Numbered from the stretch's first letter, positions 9,534 to 19,004 are shown. The stretch: 64,000 bases of DNA from Paenibacillus sp. FSL H8-0332 (GCF_037963835.1 NZ_CP150145.1:1860001-1924000), one strand, 5' to 3'. The notes: generated from the letters alone by a model not told the origin. Program-made: numbers and translations.

Positions 9534-9740
9534 GGATGCACCTCTTCTTGAGTTATAGGGTGGGAGTATTAGGCCTGTCTTGCCACACTTAACCATTCCG
9601 GTTAGTCTATATTGTGTATTATAGAGCAGACCCGTATCGTCAAAAATGGATTTAAGAGTACAGTTAAGGGTAAAAAGGTGAACGGACTGCGGAGGCCGGA
9701 AAAGTCCCCAAAACCGGCAGCGGGGAGAGCGGAGAGCATC

Positions 9741-11603
9741 ATGAGAAAAGTGTGGGTTAAGCTGATCGAGCCTATAATGGCGCGGGTGTCCCGACGCCTG
9801 GCTAACAAGCTGATTCTGTTATTTACGATTATCATCATCCTGGTGGTCAGTTCACTCACCTACATATCCTATAGCATGCTGCAGCGGGAATCGGTCGATA
9901 ACAGCATGGCCAGTACGGGCAATAATTTGCTTCTGGTCGGACGGAATCTGGAGAGCTATCTAAGCGGGATTGAGCAATTGTCTCTGCCGCAGATCTCCTA
10001 CGATGAGTTCAATTATGCGCTTTTGCATGAATCGGAAGACTACAGCTCCCGGATGTACGTGGAGGATTATCTGCGGAATCTGTATTTTTCGCGCAATGAT
10101 CTGGAGGCTGTATATCTCTATGTAATTAAGGAGCAGAAGTATTATTATGTCACCAAGGAGAACTATAACATCACCGTCCGGGTATCCGAGCATCCGCCTG
10201 TTGATGACCTGCCGTGGTATAAGCGGGCGCTTAAGAGTCCGTACAACCGTTCCTATCAGTCGTTTGTGGAGGAGCAGCCGGCCAGCTTGAACAGCGCCGA
10301 TTATCCCGTTAACCATAACAAGGTGTTCATGGGCTACCACCGGCTGATCCGCTCCATCGTGTCGCGCGAGCCGCAGGCGGTGTTGTCGCTGTATCTGAAT
10401 TCCTCCGTGACGGATGAGATTATGCGGGATATCCCGTTCAGCACCGGAGAGCATCTGATGTATATCAGCCCGGACGGGGAGCCTTTCAAGGTGGATGACA
10501 AGCAGTTCTACCGGGAGAGCAAGGAGGCGGGATTGGCGAAGCTGCTGACACCGGAGCAGAAGGGGCGCGTAACCTGGTCAGACAAGGAGCAGAAGTACCT
10601 GGTAATCTACGATATCAGTCAAAAGGAAGGCTGGAAGCTCGTCAAGCCGATTCCCTACACCCAGATCTATGAGGCGGCGACAACGACACGTACGTTAAGT
10701 GTGGGGATTGGCCTGCTGTTCCTGATCGTCTCTGTAGTGCTGGTTAGCTTCACCTCGAACCGGATTACCCATCCGCTGAAGAATCTGTCGCTCCAGATGC
10801 AGCGGTTCAGTACCGGGAGCTTCGATGCACAGGCTGCGGTTGCGGGCAAGGATGAGATCGCCTACCTGTCGCGCCATTTCAACAAGATGGTCGAGAAGAC
10901 GAATGAGCTGATCAATGAACGCTATAAAATGAAAATCGTTGAAAAGAACGCCGTCCTGAAAGCCCTGGAGGCCGAGATTAATCCCCATTTCCTGTACAAT
11001 GCGCTCCAGGCGATCTCCACCAAGGCGCTCAAGAACAACAACGATGATATTGTCGAGATGGTGGACAACCTGGCCCTAACCCTGCGATACTGCATTAGCG
11101 GCAAGGATGTTGTGCTGGCAAGGGAGGAACTGCGGCATATCGAGCGGTATCTGGCCTTGCAGAAGGCGCGGTTCGGGAACCGGATGCAGGTGGTATACGC
11201 CTGGGATGAGAGCCTGATGGAGCTGCGAATCCCCAAGCTGTCGATCCAGACGCTGGTGGAGAACTGCATCAAGCATGCGCTGGAAAAGGTATCGAGTACG
11301 GTTACCATCACCATTGAGGCGCATATCACCGGCACTCACAGCGTGATCTCCGTGCTGGATGACGGGCCGGGCATCAGCGGAGAACGGCTGGAGCAGGTGC
11401 TGAATTCACTTCAGATCCAGTGGGAGGACCGCGCAGCGGACACTGCCGAAGAGGACGGCATGGAGAGTATCGGGCTGAAGAATCTGAATACCCGGCTGAA
11501 GCTGTTGTATGGAGAAGAGTCGGGTCTGGTCATTCATAGTACAGAAGAGGGAACACGAATGGATATGCGGTTGCCGCGGGGAGGAGTAGGACAACATGTA
11601 TAG
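9741..11603 (+). CDS. Sensor histidine kinase, YesM type
   Basis: Membrane sensor kinase of the YesM class. From the chosen start, helix 1 is near residues 21-44, an extracellular sensing domain follows to about 319, helix 2 is near 320-338, and a HAMP domain runs from NRITHPLKNLSLQMQ. The phospho-acceptor histidine is near residue 416 in EAEINPHFLYN, followed by an HATPase domain (VENCIKHAL, DDGPGISGERL). The start at 9741 follows GGAGAG and leaves a short cytoplasmic tail; an in-frame ATG at 9612 would add 43 unlikely residues. Its stop overlaps the response regulator by 8 bases, so the two are coupled. It probably senses a sugar and controls the flanking transporter and GH36 genes. Confidence 0.88.
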   Translation: MRKVWVKLIEPIMARVSRRLANKLILLFTIIIILVVSSLTYISYSMLQRESVDNSMASTGNNLLLVGRNLESYLSGIEQLSLPQISYDEFNYALLHESEDYSSRMYVEDYLRNLYFSRNDLEAVYLYVIKEQKYYYVTKENYNITVRVSEHPPVDDLPWYKRALKSPYNRSYQSFVEEQPASLNSADYPVNHNKVFMGYHRLIRSIVSREPQAVLSLYLNSSVTDEIMRDIPFSTGEHLMYISPDGEPFKVDDKQFYRESKEAGLAKLLTPEQKGRVTWSDKEQKYLVIYDISQKEGWKLVKPIPYTQIYEAATTTRTLSVGIGLLFLIVSVVLVSFTSNRITHPLKNLSLQMQRFSTGSFDAQAAVAGKDEIAYLSRHFNKMVEKTNELINERYKMKIVEKNAVLKALEAEINPHFLYNALQAISTKALKNNNDDIVEMVDNLALTLRYCISGKDVVLAREELRHIERYLALQKARFGNRMQVVYAWDESLMELRIPKLSIQTLVENCIKHALEKVSSTVTITIEAHITGTHSVISVLDDGPGISGERLEQVLNSLQIQWEDRAADTAEEDGMESIGLKNLNTRLKLLYGEESGLVIHSTEEGTRMDMRLPRGGVGQHV

Positions 11604-13242
11604 AGTGCTGATTATTGATGATGAGGAGCCGCTGCGCGAAGCGATCCATATCCTGGGGGATTGGGAGGGCCTCGGTGTCAGTGAGGTGCGGGAGGCGACA
11701 GACGGGAAGGCAGGACTTGAGCTGCTGCGCCGTGAGCGGTTCGATCTGGTGCTGGTTGATATGAAAATGCCGGAGCTGAGCGGAGCAGAGCTGCTGCAGA
11801 TTGCCGAGCAGGAATTCCCGGACCTGCTGCTGATTGTGATCAGCGGCTATAATGATTTCGAGTATACGCGCCAGGCCATCCGTTCGAAGGTGGTGGATTA
11901 CCTGCTGAAGCCGGTGAACCGCACAGACCTTAACCTTGCGCTGCGCAAGGCGGTGGGGGTGCTGGAGGCCAAGCGGAAGCGGGAGAGCGAGTTCATAACC
12001 CGCAATATTACGCTCAATATGTCGCTTCCGAAGCTGAAGGAGAAGATGTATCTGTCCATCATTGACCGGAGCTTCAAGACCCAGTCCAATGAGGCTTTTC
12101 TCCCGCTGATCGGGGCGGACGGGGCGGCGAGCCACTTCGCTGTCGGCCTTCTGCGGATGCTTAATCTGGAACAGGTACGTAAGGAAAGATTCCATGGGGA
12201 CCGGGATCTGCTGCATTTTGCCGTAACGAATGTGATGAACGAGAACACGGACGGGCAGTTCGAGTCGTTCAGCTTCGCCAGCCCCAAGGGGGAGCGCGAG
12301 TTCATTGCCATCTTCACTATGAAGGGCGGTTATGAAGCAGATGCGGCCTTCCTGTCGCTGCACCATATGAAGAAAGCAGCCTCCACCTTGAAGGAGCTGT
12401 TCGGAATCATCTGTGCCGGGGGAATCGGGCAGCCTTGCAGCGATTCGCTCAGCATTGCCGCTTCTTATGAGCAGGCCAAAGCATCACTAGATACGATCGA
12501 CCTGCTCAGCCTGAAGGGCAGCCTGATCGCACAGGGCAGAGCAGTGAACCCGGTATCGCGGGATAATCCCTCCCTGACCGGACGGATGCCGCAGATCCGC
12601 AGCGCGCTGGAGAGCGGGAATGTGAATCATGCGCGCAGCATCCTCGGCGAATTCATCCGCAAATGCCAGGAGGCGGAAGGTTTCACGCTCGGGGAGGCGG
12701 ACCGGACCCTGCAAGGGTTCCTGTTGCTGTTAAATGAAATTGCAGCAGGGCTGGATGCCATGCCGCCGGAGATCCGCAGCGGGAAGGACAGCAGCCTGGC
12801 ATCCCTGGGCATCCTCAGTGATTTTGCCTCCTTCGGGCAGTTTGCGGGCGTGCTTCATGACATCTTCGACCGTTATGCGGGAGAGATCAGCCGGACGGTG
12901 GCCGGAGACCGCAGCGGCGTGCTGGAGAATATTAAGGCATACATTGATAACCATTATTTCGAGGACATTAAGATATCGATGTTCACGGAACAATATTTCT
13001 TGAGCAGAGAGTATTTGATGAAGCTGTTCAAGGGACAATATGGCTATGGTATTCACGAGTATGTGCAAAAGGTAAGGATGGACAAAGCCAAAGTACTGCT
13101 GACCGATCCTGCCCTCAAAATTCAGGATATCTCTGAAATGCTGGGATACAAGGACAAGAACTATTTCAGCAAGGCGTTCCGCAATTACTATGATTGCTCC
13201 CCTTCTGAATTCCGGCTGCAGCTGCCAGGGGTAGAAAAGTGA
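11596..13242 (+). CDS. Response regulator with AraC DNA-binding domain, YesN type
   Basis: Partner of the overlapping kinase. The receiver domain occupies residues 1-120 (acidic pocket IIDDEE, phospho-Asp55 in LVDMKMPE, Lys in LLKPVN). A long middle region follows, and the C-terminal AraC double HTH covers about 445-545 (IQDISEMLGYKDKNYFSKAFRNYYDCSPSEFR). Family members activate adjacent sugar-transport operons. The binding-lipoprotein gene follows after 122 bases and the permease pair is divergent, so both are plausible targets. The 13-bp near-palindrome TGAAACGGTTACA at 13240-13252 overlaps the stop codon and could be an operator, but this is speculative. Confidence 0.92.
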   Translation: MYRVLIIDDEEPLREAIHILGDWEGLGVSEVREATDGKAGLELLRRERFDLVLVDMKMPELSGAELLQIAEQEFPDLLLIVISGYNDFEYTRQAIRSKVVDYLLKPVNRTDLNLALRKAVGVLEAKRKRESEFITRNITLNMSLPKLKEKMYLSIIDRSFKTQSNEAFLPLIGADGAASHFAVGLLRMLNLEQVRKERFHGDRDLLHFAVTNVMNENTDGQFESFSFASPKGEREFIAIFTMKGGYEADAAFLSLHHMKKAASTLKELFGIICAGGIGQPCSDSLSIAASYEQAKASLDTIDLLSLKGSLIAQGRAVNPVSRDNPSLTGRMPQIRSALESGNVNHARSILGEFIRKCQEAEGFTLGEADRTLQGFLLLLNEIAAGLDAMPPEIRSGKDSSLASLGILSDFASFGQFAGVLHDIFDRYAGEISRTVAGDRSGVLENIKAYIDNHYFEDIKISMFTEQYFLSREYLMKLFKGQYGYGIHEYVQKVRMDKAKVLLTDPALKIQDISEMLGYKDKNYFSKAFRNYYDCSPSEFRLQLPGVEK

Positions 13243-13364
13243 AACGGTTACATGGACACTTTTTTACCCTTATCCGTTCACTTATGTACATTCTTATCCT
13301 TTTTCTTTTTATTTAGAATGATGAGCAAGACCACAAGATGCATAAGGAAAAAGGGGGCAACAAT

Positions 13365-14690
13365 ATGTTAAAACGATTCATGGCATTATCTGCGAGTCTG
13401 CTGCTGGTGGGCGGACTGCTGGCCGGTTGCGGCGGAAATAACAACAATAATGCCGCTAACAACACGGGTGGAGCAGCCGGAGCAGGCAATACGCCTACGG
13501 ATTCCTCCAAGCCCGTCACGATTAATATGTTCACCGCCTCGCCCGAATACACGGATGCCTTCAATGCTTATATTGCGGAATACAAGAAGGTTAAGCCGAA
13601 TGTTACGATCAATCTGGAAATCATGCAGGCGGACTACAATACGGTGCTGAAATCCAAAATTGCCGCAGGCAGCACACCGGATGTGTTCCAGACCACGGCG
13701 GGCGGGGATATCGATACTTTTGCCGAATACAGCGCTGACTTGACCAATGAGCCACTGGCCGCAGCGATGACGGATGCAGTCCGCTCGAACATGAGCTCTA
13801 CAGATGGCAAAGTCCTCGGACTGCCGGTGAAGGGCAACCTGTTCGTCCTGATGTACAACAAGAAGCTGCTGGCGGATGCCGGCATCACGGAAGTGCCTAA
13901 GACAACAGCTGAAATGGACGATGCGATTACCAAGCTTGAAGCCAAGGGCATCACACCCTTCGCCAACGCCTATAAAGAGTGGTGGGTATGGAAGCATATC
14001 TTCCAGCACTTCGTAGACGCCGCAGCCACCGATGCCGGAACCGATGCCAAGACGCTCGTAGCGGACTTCATCGCCGGGAAGACGACCTTCAAGGATCATC
14101 CGGTGCTGAAGGACAACTTCTTCAGCTTCATTGACACAACCGTTAAGCATGGCACAGACAAGCCGCTTGAACGCGACAGCAATGCTGAGGTCAGTGATTT
14201 CGCCTTGGGCAAAACAGCCTTCATGACCGGTAAAGGCGCGTGGGATGAAGAAGCGATTAAGAAAATCACCCCTGACTTTGACCTCGGCATCGCCGGGTAC
14301 CCTGTCAGTGACAAGCCGGAGCAATCCCAGATTATCACCGGTGCCGACCAGGCACTGCGGATCAATAAGGATTCTGCGGTAGCAGCGGAAACGATTGAAT
14401 TCTTCAACTGGCTGTATACTTCCGACTACGGGAAGAGCTGGTTCTCTAACGTAGCGAAGGTCATTCCTCCAATCAAGGATGCCCCGATGCCTGACTTGCA
14501 AATGCCTAAGGAAATGGAAGAAATCCTGAAGACGGAGAAATCCGGCGACCTGTCGGTGAACTACTCTCTGGATACGTTCCACCAGAAATTCGGTGAGCTG
14601 ATGCAGGCTTATATCGGCGGCAGCAAGACGAAGGATCAGGCGATTGACGAAATTCAGAAGGCCTGGATCCAATTCGGGTCTGCGGAATAA
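13365..14690 (+). CDS. Extracellular sugar-binding lipoprotein
   Basis: Family-1-like solute-binding lipoprotein, 441 residues. The signal peptide ends in the lipobox LAGC followed by GGNNNNN, then a linker and the mature lobe starting near PVTINMFTASPEY. The ATG at 13365 has AAAAAGGGGG at good spacing; the longer frame to 13338 is unlikely. It is likely the binding protein for the MalF/MalG permeases on the other side of the kinase/regulator pair: permeases, sensors, binding protein and alpha-galactosidase form one galactoside cluster split over both strands. Substrate (raffinose, melibiose or similar) is inferred from the GH36 gene. Confidence 0.88.
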   Translation: MLKRFMALSASLLLVGGLLAGCGGNNNNNAANNTGGAAGAGNTPTDSSKPVTINMFTASPEYTDAFNAYIAEYKKVKPNVTINLEIMQADYNTVLKSKIAAGSTPDVFQTTAGGDIDTFAEYSADLTNEPLAAAMTDAVRSNMSSTDGKVLGLPVKGNLFVLMYNKKLLADAGITEVPKTTAEMDDAITKLEAKGITPFANAYKEWWVWKHIFQHFVDAAATDAGTDAKTLVADFIAGKTTFKDHPVLKDNFFSFIDTTVKHGTDKPLERDSNAEVSDFALGKTAFMTGKGAWDEEAIKKITPDFDLGIAGYPVSDKPEQSQIITGADQALRINKDSAVAAETIEFFNWLYTSDYGKSWFSNVAKVIPPIKDAPMPDLQMPKEMEEILKTEKSGDLSVNYSLDTFHQKFGELMQAYIGGSKTKDQAIDEIQKAWIQFGSAE

Positions 14691-14710
14691 AATTTTGATT
14701 TGACCTTAAC

Positions 14711-14750
14711 GGCCTCCGAAGTAAGCTTTATTACTGAGGGGGCCTTCTTT
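14711..14750 (+). terminator. Probable terminator after the sugar-binding lipoprotein
   Basis: GGCCTCC...GTAA (14711-14724) pairs with TTAC.GAGGGGGCC (14731-14744) with small mismatches, followed by TTCTTTCT. Confidence 0.7.
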
Positions 14751-14785
14751 CTATGTAACGCAGATTTTTAGGCGGGGGAGGGGGT

Positions 14786-14945
14786 GTAAGTGGCTGGACG
14801 TAACTGCAGTGAATGTTTGGGCCTCCGGCCGCTGTTGTCTCCAGATTTCTTGATTTTACCGCTGGTAGCGGTTGAAATCCGGAGACAAAGGCGGACGCTA
14901 TCGCTCCTTCAACCCAAACTTCACCTCCGTTACTTCGCCACTTAC
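14786..14945. repeat. 160-bp imperfect intergenic palindrome
   Basis: The arms begin and end with GTAAGTGGC (14786-14794) and GCCACTTAC (14937-14945). Inward they match in blocks: GTAAC/GTTAC, TTTGGG/CCCAAA, TTGTCTCC/GGAGACAA, GATTTC/GAAATC and, at the tip, ACCGC-TGGTA-GCGGT. No open frame fits. Folded as RNA or cruciform it would be a long interrupted hairpin. It fills most of the space between the lipoprotein terminator and the GH36 gene. Confidence 0.8.
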
Positions 14946-15079
14946 ACGAGCACCGCAGGAAATCAGCAGTTACGAATAGAAGAGAAGACCTTATATTCAG
15001 GATGGGCCAGGAAGTGCAAAGAGACCAAAGAGAAACAAAGAGACCAAGATAACAACCTTTGTAAGGAGGCAAATTAGAC

Positions 15080-17176
15080 ATGGACAGCAGGCTCATAGAC
15101 ATAGCCGAGAACGGGCTTTATCTTACGATTGAAATTACTGGGGAGCAGGATGTGCGGCTGCTGCATTTTGGCGCAGCGCCGCTGGAAGCAGGGAGCATAG
15201 AAGACAAGCAGATGGCAAGCTTCCGGCTGCTGGAGCTGCAGCTGTCGGGGGAAGACCGGGCGGAATATCACGGGCGGACGCACCGCGCGTCTTATCCGGG
15301 ATTGCGGATGGTGTATGACGGGCATAAGGACACGGTGAATCCGCTGGGGCGGAAGCTGGAACTAACGCTGGCTGACCCGCTGACGGGTGTGAAGGCAGTA
15401 CAGCATTATCAGTTCTATTCTGGCGTGCAGATTGTGCGCTCATGGACAGTACTGATTAATGAAGGCGACGCAGAAGCGGCTGTGGAGTACCTGTCTTCGT
15501 TCGCACTTACAGGAGTGGACAAGGAGGGCAACGGAGACCGGAATGACAAAATCGAAGTGAGTATTGCTCACAGCGGGTGGCAGAGTGAGCTGCAGTGGAA
15601 AAGCTACAGCCTGCCCGAGCTGGGTATGTCCCATCTCGCTGACCGTGGCTCGAAACGGATTGCCGCCAGCAATACCGGGTCCTGGTCAGCGGCGGAGCTG
15701 CTGCCAATGGCCGTGCTGCGCAATAAGGAGAGCGGGAGCAGCCTGTTCTGGCAGATTGAACATAACGGCTCCTGGCACTGGGAGCTGACGGATCAGGCCG
15801 ACCAGCTCACGCTGCTGGTCAGCGGTCCTACGGAGCATGACAACCACTGGTGGCTGAAGCTCGCCCCCGGCGAAGCGTTCACCTCCGTGCCGGTGGCCGC
15901 AGGTGTAGTAGAGGGCGGGTTCGGAGAGGCGGCAGAGCAGCTTACCGCGTACCGGCGGCTGATCCGCAGACCGAATGAGGATAATGAGCTGTTGCGGGTG
16001 ATTTTCAACGACTACATGAACTGCCTGTGGGGAAGCCCGACAACGGAGAGGCTATTGCCGCTGATTGATGCTGCTGCCGAGGTCGGCTGTGAATACTTCT
16101 GCATCGACGCGGGCTGGTATGCTCCCGGTGAATGGTGGGACGGGGTCGGGGAGTGGGAGCCTTCGGCTGAGCGCTTCCCGGAAGGTATCAAGTACGTGCT
16201 GGATGTAATCCGCAGCAAGGGGATGATTCCGGGTCTGTGGCTGGAGCTGGAGGTGATGGGCATCAACAGTCCGAAGCTTGCGGAGACCGACGACAGCTGG
16301 TTCTTCATGCGCCATGGCAAGCGGGTCAAGGACCGCAGCCGCTATCAGCTCGATTACCGTAATCCGGCGGTCATCAAGCATGCTGACAGCGTGATTGCCC
16401 GGCTGGTCGGGGAATACGGCGTCGGGTATATCAAGATGGACTATAATATCAATGCTGGAATTGGTACGGAGACGGCAGCGGACAGCTTCGGGGACGGTCT
16501 ATTGCAGCATAACCGTGCCTATCTGGCTTGGCTGGACAGTATCTTCGCCCGTTATCCGCAGCTCGTCATCGAGAACTGCTCCAGCGGCGGGATGCGGATG
16601 GACTATGCCATGCTCAGCCGCCACAGCATCCAGTCCACCAGTGACCAGGAGGATTATGTGAAGTATGCTGCCATTGCCGCAGGTTCTCCGGCTGCACTGA
16701 CTCCCGAGCAATCGGCGGTCTGGTCGTACCCGCTGCGCGAAGGTGACGATGAAGAGGTCATTTTCAATATGGTTAACTCGCTGCTGCTTCGCGTCCACCA
16801 GAGTGGTCATCTGGCTGAGTTAACGCCAAGACGCCGGGCGCTGGTGAAGGAGGCACTGGATTATTACAAGTCTATCCGCGCCCACATTCCGCAAGCCTTC
16901 GCCTTCTGGCCGCTCGGTCTGCCCGACAGTGGCGGGGAATGGGTCAGCTTCGGCCTGCGTCATGGAGACATCCGCTTTATCGCTGTATGGCGGATTGCCG
17001 GAGAAGCGGCGGCGGTCAGGCTGCCTGTTCCTGAGCTGAGGGGACGCGATGCGGAGGCCCGGTGTGCGTATCCTGAGGCGCACGGGTCGCAGTGGAGCTG
17101 GGACGCTGTGGAAGGCAGCTTGAGCGTTACGCTGCCCGCAGGCAAGACTGCCAGGCTGTTTGAGCTTCGTTCGTAG
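15080..17176 (+). CDS. GH36-family alpha-galactosidase
   Basis: Glycoside hydrolase family 36 (clan GH-D) alpha-galactosidase, 698 residues, no signal peptide. An N-terminal beta-sandwich runs to about residue 300. The barrel then carries YFCIDAGWY (340-347), the nucleophile Asp454 in GYIKMDYN, the ENCSSGG loop (499-505) and acid/base Asp522 in STSDQEDY. It hydrolyses alpha-1,6-galactosides such as melibiose and raffinose (family knowledge). TAAGGAGG lies ahead of the ATG. It closes the galactoside cluster whose kinase, regulator, binding protein and permeases lie upstream. A bidirectional terminator follows about 60 bases after the stop. Confidence 0.92.
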   Translation: MDSRLIDIAENGLYLTIEITGEQDVRLLHFGAAPLEAGSIEDKQMASFRLLELQLSGEDRAEYHGRTHRASYPGLRMVYDGHKDTVNPLGRKLELTLADPLTGVKAVQHYQFYSGVQIVRSWTVLINEGDAEAAVEYLSSFALTGVDKEGNGDRNDKIEVSIAHSGWQSELQWKSYSLPELGMSHLADRGSKRIAASNTGSWSAAELLPMAVLRNKESGSSLFWQIEHNGSWHWELTDQADQLTLLVSGPTEHDNHWWLKLAPGEAFTSVPVAAGVVEGGFGEAAEQLTAYRRLIRRPNEDNELLRVIFNDYMNCLWGSPTTERLLPLIDAAAEVGCEYFCIDAGWYAPGEWWDGVGEWEPSAERFPEGIKYVLDVIRSKGMIPGLWLELEVMGINSPKLAETDDSWFFMRHGKRVKDRSRYQLDYRNPAVIKHADSVIARLVGEYGVGYIKMDYNINAGIGTETAADSFGDGLLQHNRAYLAWLDSIFARYPQLVIENCSSGGMRMDYAMLSRHSIQSTSDQEDYVKYAAIAAGSPAALTPEQSAVWSYPLREGDDEEVIFNMVNSLLLRVHQSGHLAELTPRRRALVKEALDYYKSIRAHIPQAFAFWPLGLPDSGGEWVSFGLRHGDIRFIAVWRIAGEAAAVRLPVPELRGRDAEARCAYPEAHGSQWSWDAVEGSLSVTLPAGKTARLFELRS

Positions 17177-17232
17177 GGCGAGCTTCGCATACCAAGAAGA
17201 GGCTGAACAGCAGATATGGGGCGTTCTGCACA

Positions 17233-17284
17233 CAAAAAGGGGTATTTCTGCGCCGGAGGATGGCTGCTGAAATACCCCTTTTTG
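17233..17284. terminator. Bidirectional terminator
   Basis: CAAAAAGGGGTATTTC (17233-17248) pairs perfectly with GAAATACCCCTTTTTG (17269-17284). It can stop transcription from GH36 on the plus strand and from the small membrane protein on the minus strand, whose stop codon abuts it. Confidence 0.9.
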
Positions 17285-17590
17285 CTACTTGATGAAGCTT
17301 AGACTTTTCCGCAACAAACGCCGGGTGTAATAAAAGGACAAGAGAAGGAGGAACGCGAGAACTAAGCTGAAGGGCAAGCTGAGAATGACCGGGACCGAAT
17401 AGGACGGGGTCAGATTCATCCCTATGGCACTGACTCCGAAGGTCCGCAGCAAGCCCGCTATCGGGGCGATGACGGCACAGATGAAGCTCCCGGCCACCCA
17501 GACGCCCAGCACGGGCAATGCAAAGAGGATGACGAAACCTTTTGCCAGATAGTTCAGCAGTAAGGGCATTGCACCAGAGGAAGATTTCAT
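17285..17590 (-). CDS. Small membrane protein of unknown function
   Basis: A 101-residue protein with two hydrophobic segments (about 15-45 and 65-88) and a basic C-terminus (YYTRRLLRKSLSFIK). I do not recognise a family. The ATG has TGGAGGT at good spacing and lies 18 bases downstream of the bactofilin-like gene, so the two form an operon. Small membrane partners beside cytoskeletal polymers could anchor them, but that is only a suggestion from context. Confidence 0.7.
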   Translation of the reverse strand: MKSSSGAMPLLLNYLAKGFVILFALPVLGVWVAGSFICAVIAPIAGLLRTFGVSAIGMNLTPSYSVPVILSLPFSLVLAFLLLLSFYYTRRLLRKSLSFIK

Positions 17591-17608
17591 TTCGTGTTAC
17601 CTCCATCG

Positions 17609-18244
17609 TTATGTATTCATCTGAATAATCTTGCCTACCTGCGAACGGGGATGAACCGTCAGCGTCTCACGGTAACGGATCTCCCGGATTGAGCATCCCG
17701 GTCCGAGTGTAACCTTCTGTCCGCACACAAGGTCTGCCTGCGTCCGGTACAGGGTGATGTCAGCGCCTTCAATGATCTCGCAGCGCAGCTTGCGGAAAGG
17801 GCTCAGCGGAATAGGGAGCAGCTTGAAGGAGGGCGATACGATAATATCACCTTCAGAGGTCATGTGCCTGATCTTGCACAGGGACCCCAGCTTGATCCGG
17901 ATGGTGCTTGTGCAGGATAAGCGGTCTATACGCACGCAGCCCTCAGCCTTGAATTCTTCTGCGGCAGCCTCCCCGGTAACAGACAGGTATCCGTTGGCCG
18001 TGATGCTCACGCCCCTGAGTTCAGTAACGCGCAGACTGCCGAAGCTGCTCAGCTCCTGCGCATGGCAAGATAACCCTATGGAGCATTCTCCTCTAAGCTT
18101 CAGGCGCGCTGTGCTCAAGCTCCCGCTGACATGCAGGTGGCCCAGCACCTCCACATGGGAGGCGTCCATATCTCCCCGGCAGATCCGGGAGCCGTTGATT
18201 TTAAGAGGTTTATTAGCTTCCGGCATCGGGTTCAGTGCAGGCAT
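17609..18244 (-). CDS. Bactofilin-like polymer-forming protein
   Basis: About 211 residues made almost entirely of short alternating hydrophobic/polar strands with regular glycines (for example HVEVLGHLHVSGSLST and RGVSITANGYLSVTGEA), the pattern of the right-handed beta-helix in bactofilins. Family members polymerise on the membrane without nucleotide. No membrane segment or catalytic motif is visible. The ATG at 18244 is preferred because GGCGGTG lies 9 bases upstream; a GTG at 18256 in the same frame lacks a ribosome site. It is followed by a small membrane protein gene. Sequence divergence makes the family call moderate. Confidence 0.65.
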   Translation of the reverse strand: MPALNPMPEANKPLKINGSRICRGDMDASHVEVLGHLHVSGSLSTARLKLRGECSIGLSCHAQELSSFGSLRVTELRGVSITANGYLSVTGEAAAEEFKAEGCVRIDRLSCTSTIRIKLGSLCKIRHMTSEGDIIVSPSFKLLPIPLSPFRKLRCEIIEGADITLYRTQADLVCGQKVTLGPGCSIREIRYRETLTVHPRSQVGKIIQMNT

Positions 18245-18328
18245 AGGTTCGTTCACCGCCGTTTTATAATATTTAAGTAACTATAATATATATTAAATGA
18301 AATATATAATCAATATATGTTCTCCGAC

Positions 18329-18361
18329 AAAAAAACTGCACTTCCCTAAGGGAAATGCAGT
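18329..18361 (-). terminator. Terminator of the MarR gene
   Basis: On the minus strand CTGCATTTCCC pairs with GGGAAGTGCAG around TTAG (one mismatch), followed by seven T residues (18329-18335 read in reverse). Confidence 0.85.
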
Positions 18362-18387
18362 CTGTTCGTAAAGTATAGCCGTTGGTG

Positions 18388-18807
18388 TTACTCTAACATT
18401 CCGCCCATCAGTTCATCGATTCTCTGGAGGGTTGAGGAGATTTTGTCGAGGTCAGTCAATGCAAAGGTGTCGAACAGAGAAAGGATGTGCTGCTTGCCTG
18501 ATCCGGTGAGAACAATATTGACGACTCGGCGGTCTTCCTTCGTGCGCACTCTCTCGATGTATCCCAGATCCTCCAGCTTATCGCACATGAACGAAGCGGC
18601 TCCCGGCGTAATGACTAGACGCTCTGAGATATCCGTAACATTAAGGGAGCCGGTGAGCTGCAGCAGGAACAACAGCATGATCTGATTCTGCGAGAGCGCC
18701 CCCTTCTTCGTAATCCGGTCTATGAACGCCTGCGACTTCTGCTGCACGCTGGCCATATGATCCATGACGGTATAGACGGCTTGTTCTTTCTCTGCTTCTT
18801 TGCTCAT
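18388..18807 (-). CDS. MarR-family transcriptional regulator
   Basis: 139 residues from the chosen start. The winged-helix core is visible: ALSQNQIMLLFLLQL, the recognition helix segment LVITPGAASFMCDKLEDLGYIERVRTK and the wing EDRRVVNIVLTGSGK. The frame extends to 18885, but that part overlaps the promoter and would be an AT-rich hydrophobic leader, so MSKEAEKEQ at 18807 behind TTGGAGTG is preferred. MarR proteins usually repress themselves and adjacent genes in response to small phenolic or toxic molecules. No efflux pump or other obvious target is adjacent, so it is probably autoregulated or acts elsewhere. Confidence 0.85.
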   Translation of the reverse strand: MSKEAEKEQAVYTVMDHMASVQQKSQAFIDRITKKGALSQNQIMLLFLLQLTGSLNVTDISERLVITPGAASFMCDKLEDLGYIERVRTKEDRRVVNIVLTGSGKQHILSLFDTFALTDLDKISSTLQRIDELMGGMLE

Positions 18808-18837
18808 GGAAACACTCCAATATAGTGTGGTAATTAA

Positions 18838-18867
18838 AATATATAGATTGTATAACTTTTTTGTCAA
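18838..18867 (-). promoter_or_regulatory. Probable sigma-A promoter of the MarR gene
   Basis: On the minus strand TTGACA (18867-18862) is followed after 18 bases by TATATT (18843-18838), in a very AT-rich segment 30 bases before the MarR start. Confidence 0.5.
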
Positions 18868-19004
18868 GTAAGTAAGGGAGAACATAGTTCTTAAGGATCA
18901 GCCGTAAGGTAGGAGAAGAATAGCTTCAGCAATATATCTACAGTATTACGGAGGAAAATAGTACGAAAAGAATAAAATGGATATAAAACAGTATTGGTTA
19001 TATA

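Noticed and set aside
13240..13252. Near-palindrome TGAAACGGTTACA as a CRE or regulator site
   Set aside because: It departs from the CRE consensus and overlaps a stop codon; a single short dyad is not enough to call an operator.
13386..14672. 428-codon minus-strand frame opposite the sugar-binding lipoprotein
   Set aside because: It mirrors the lipoprotein gene almost end to end, its composition (Arg, Leu, His, Val) is that of an antisense frame, and no start signal is present.
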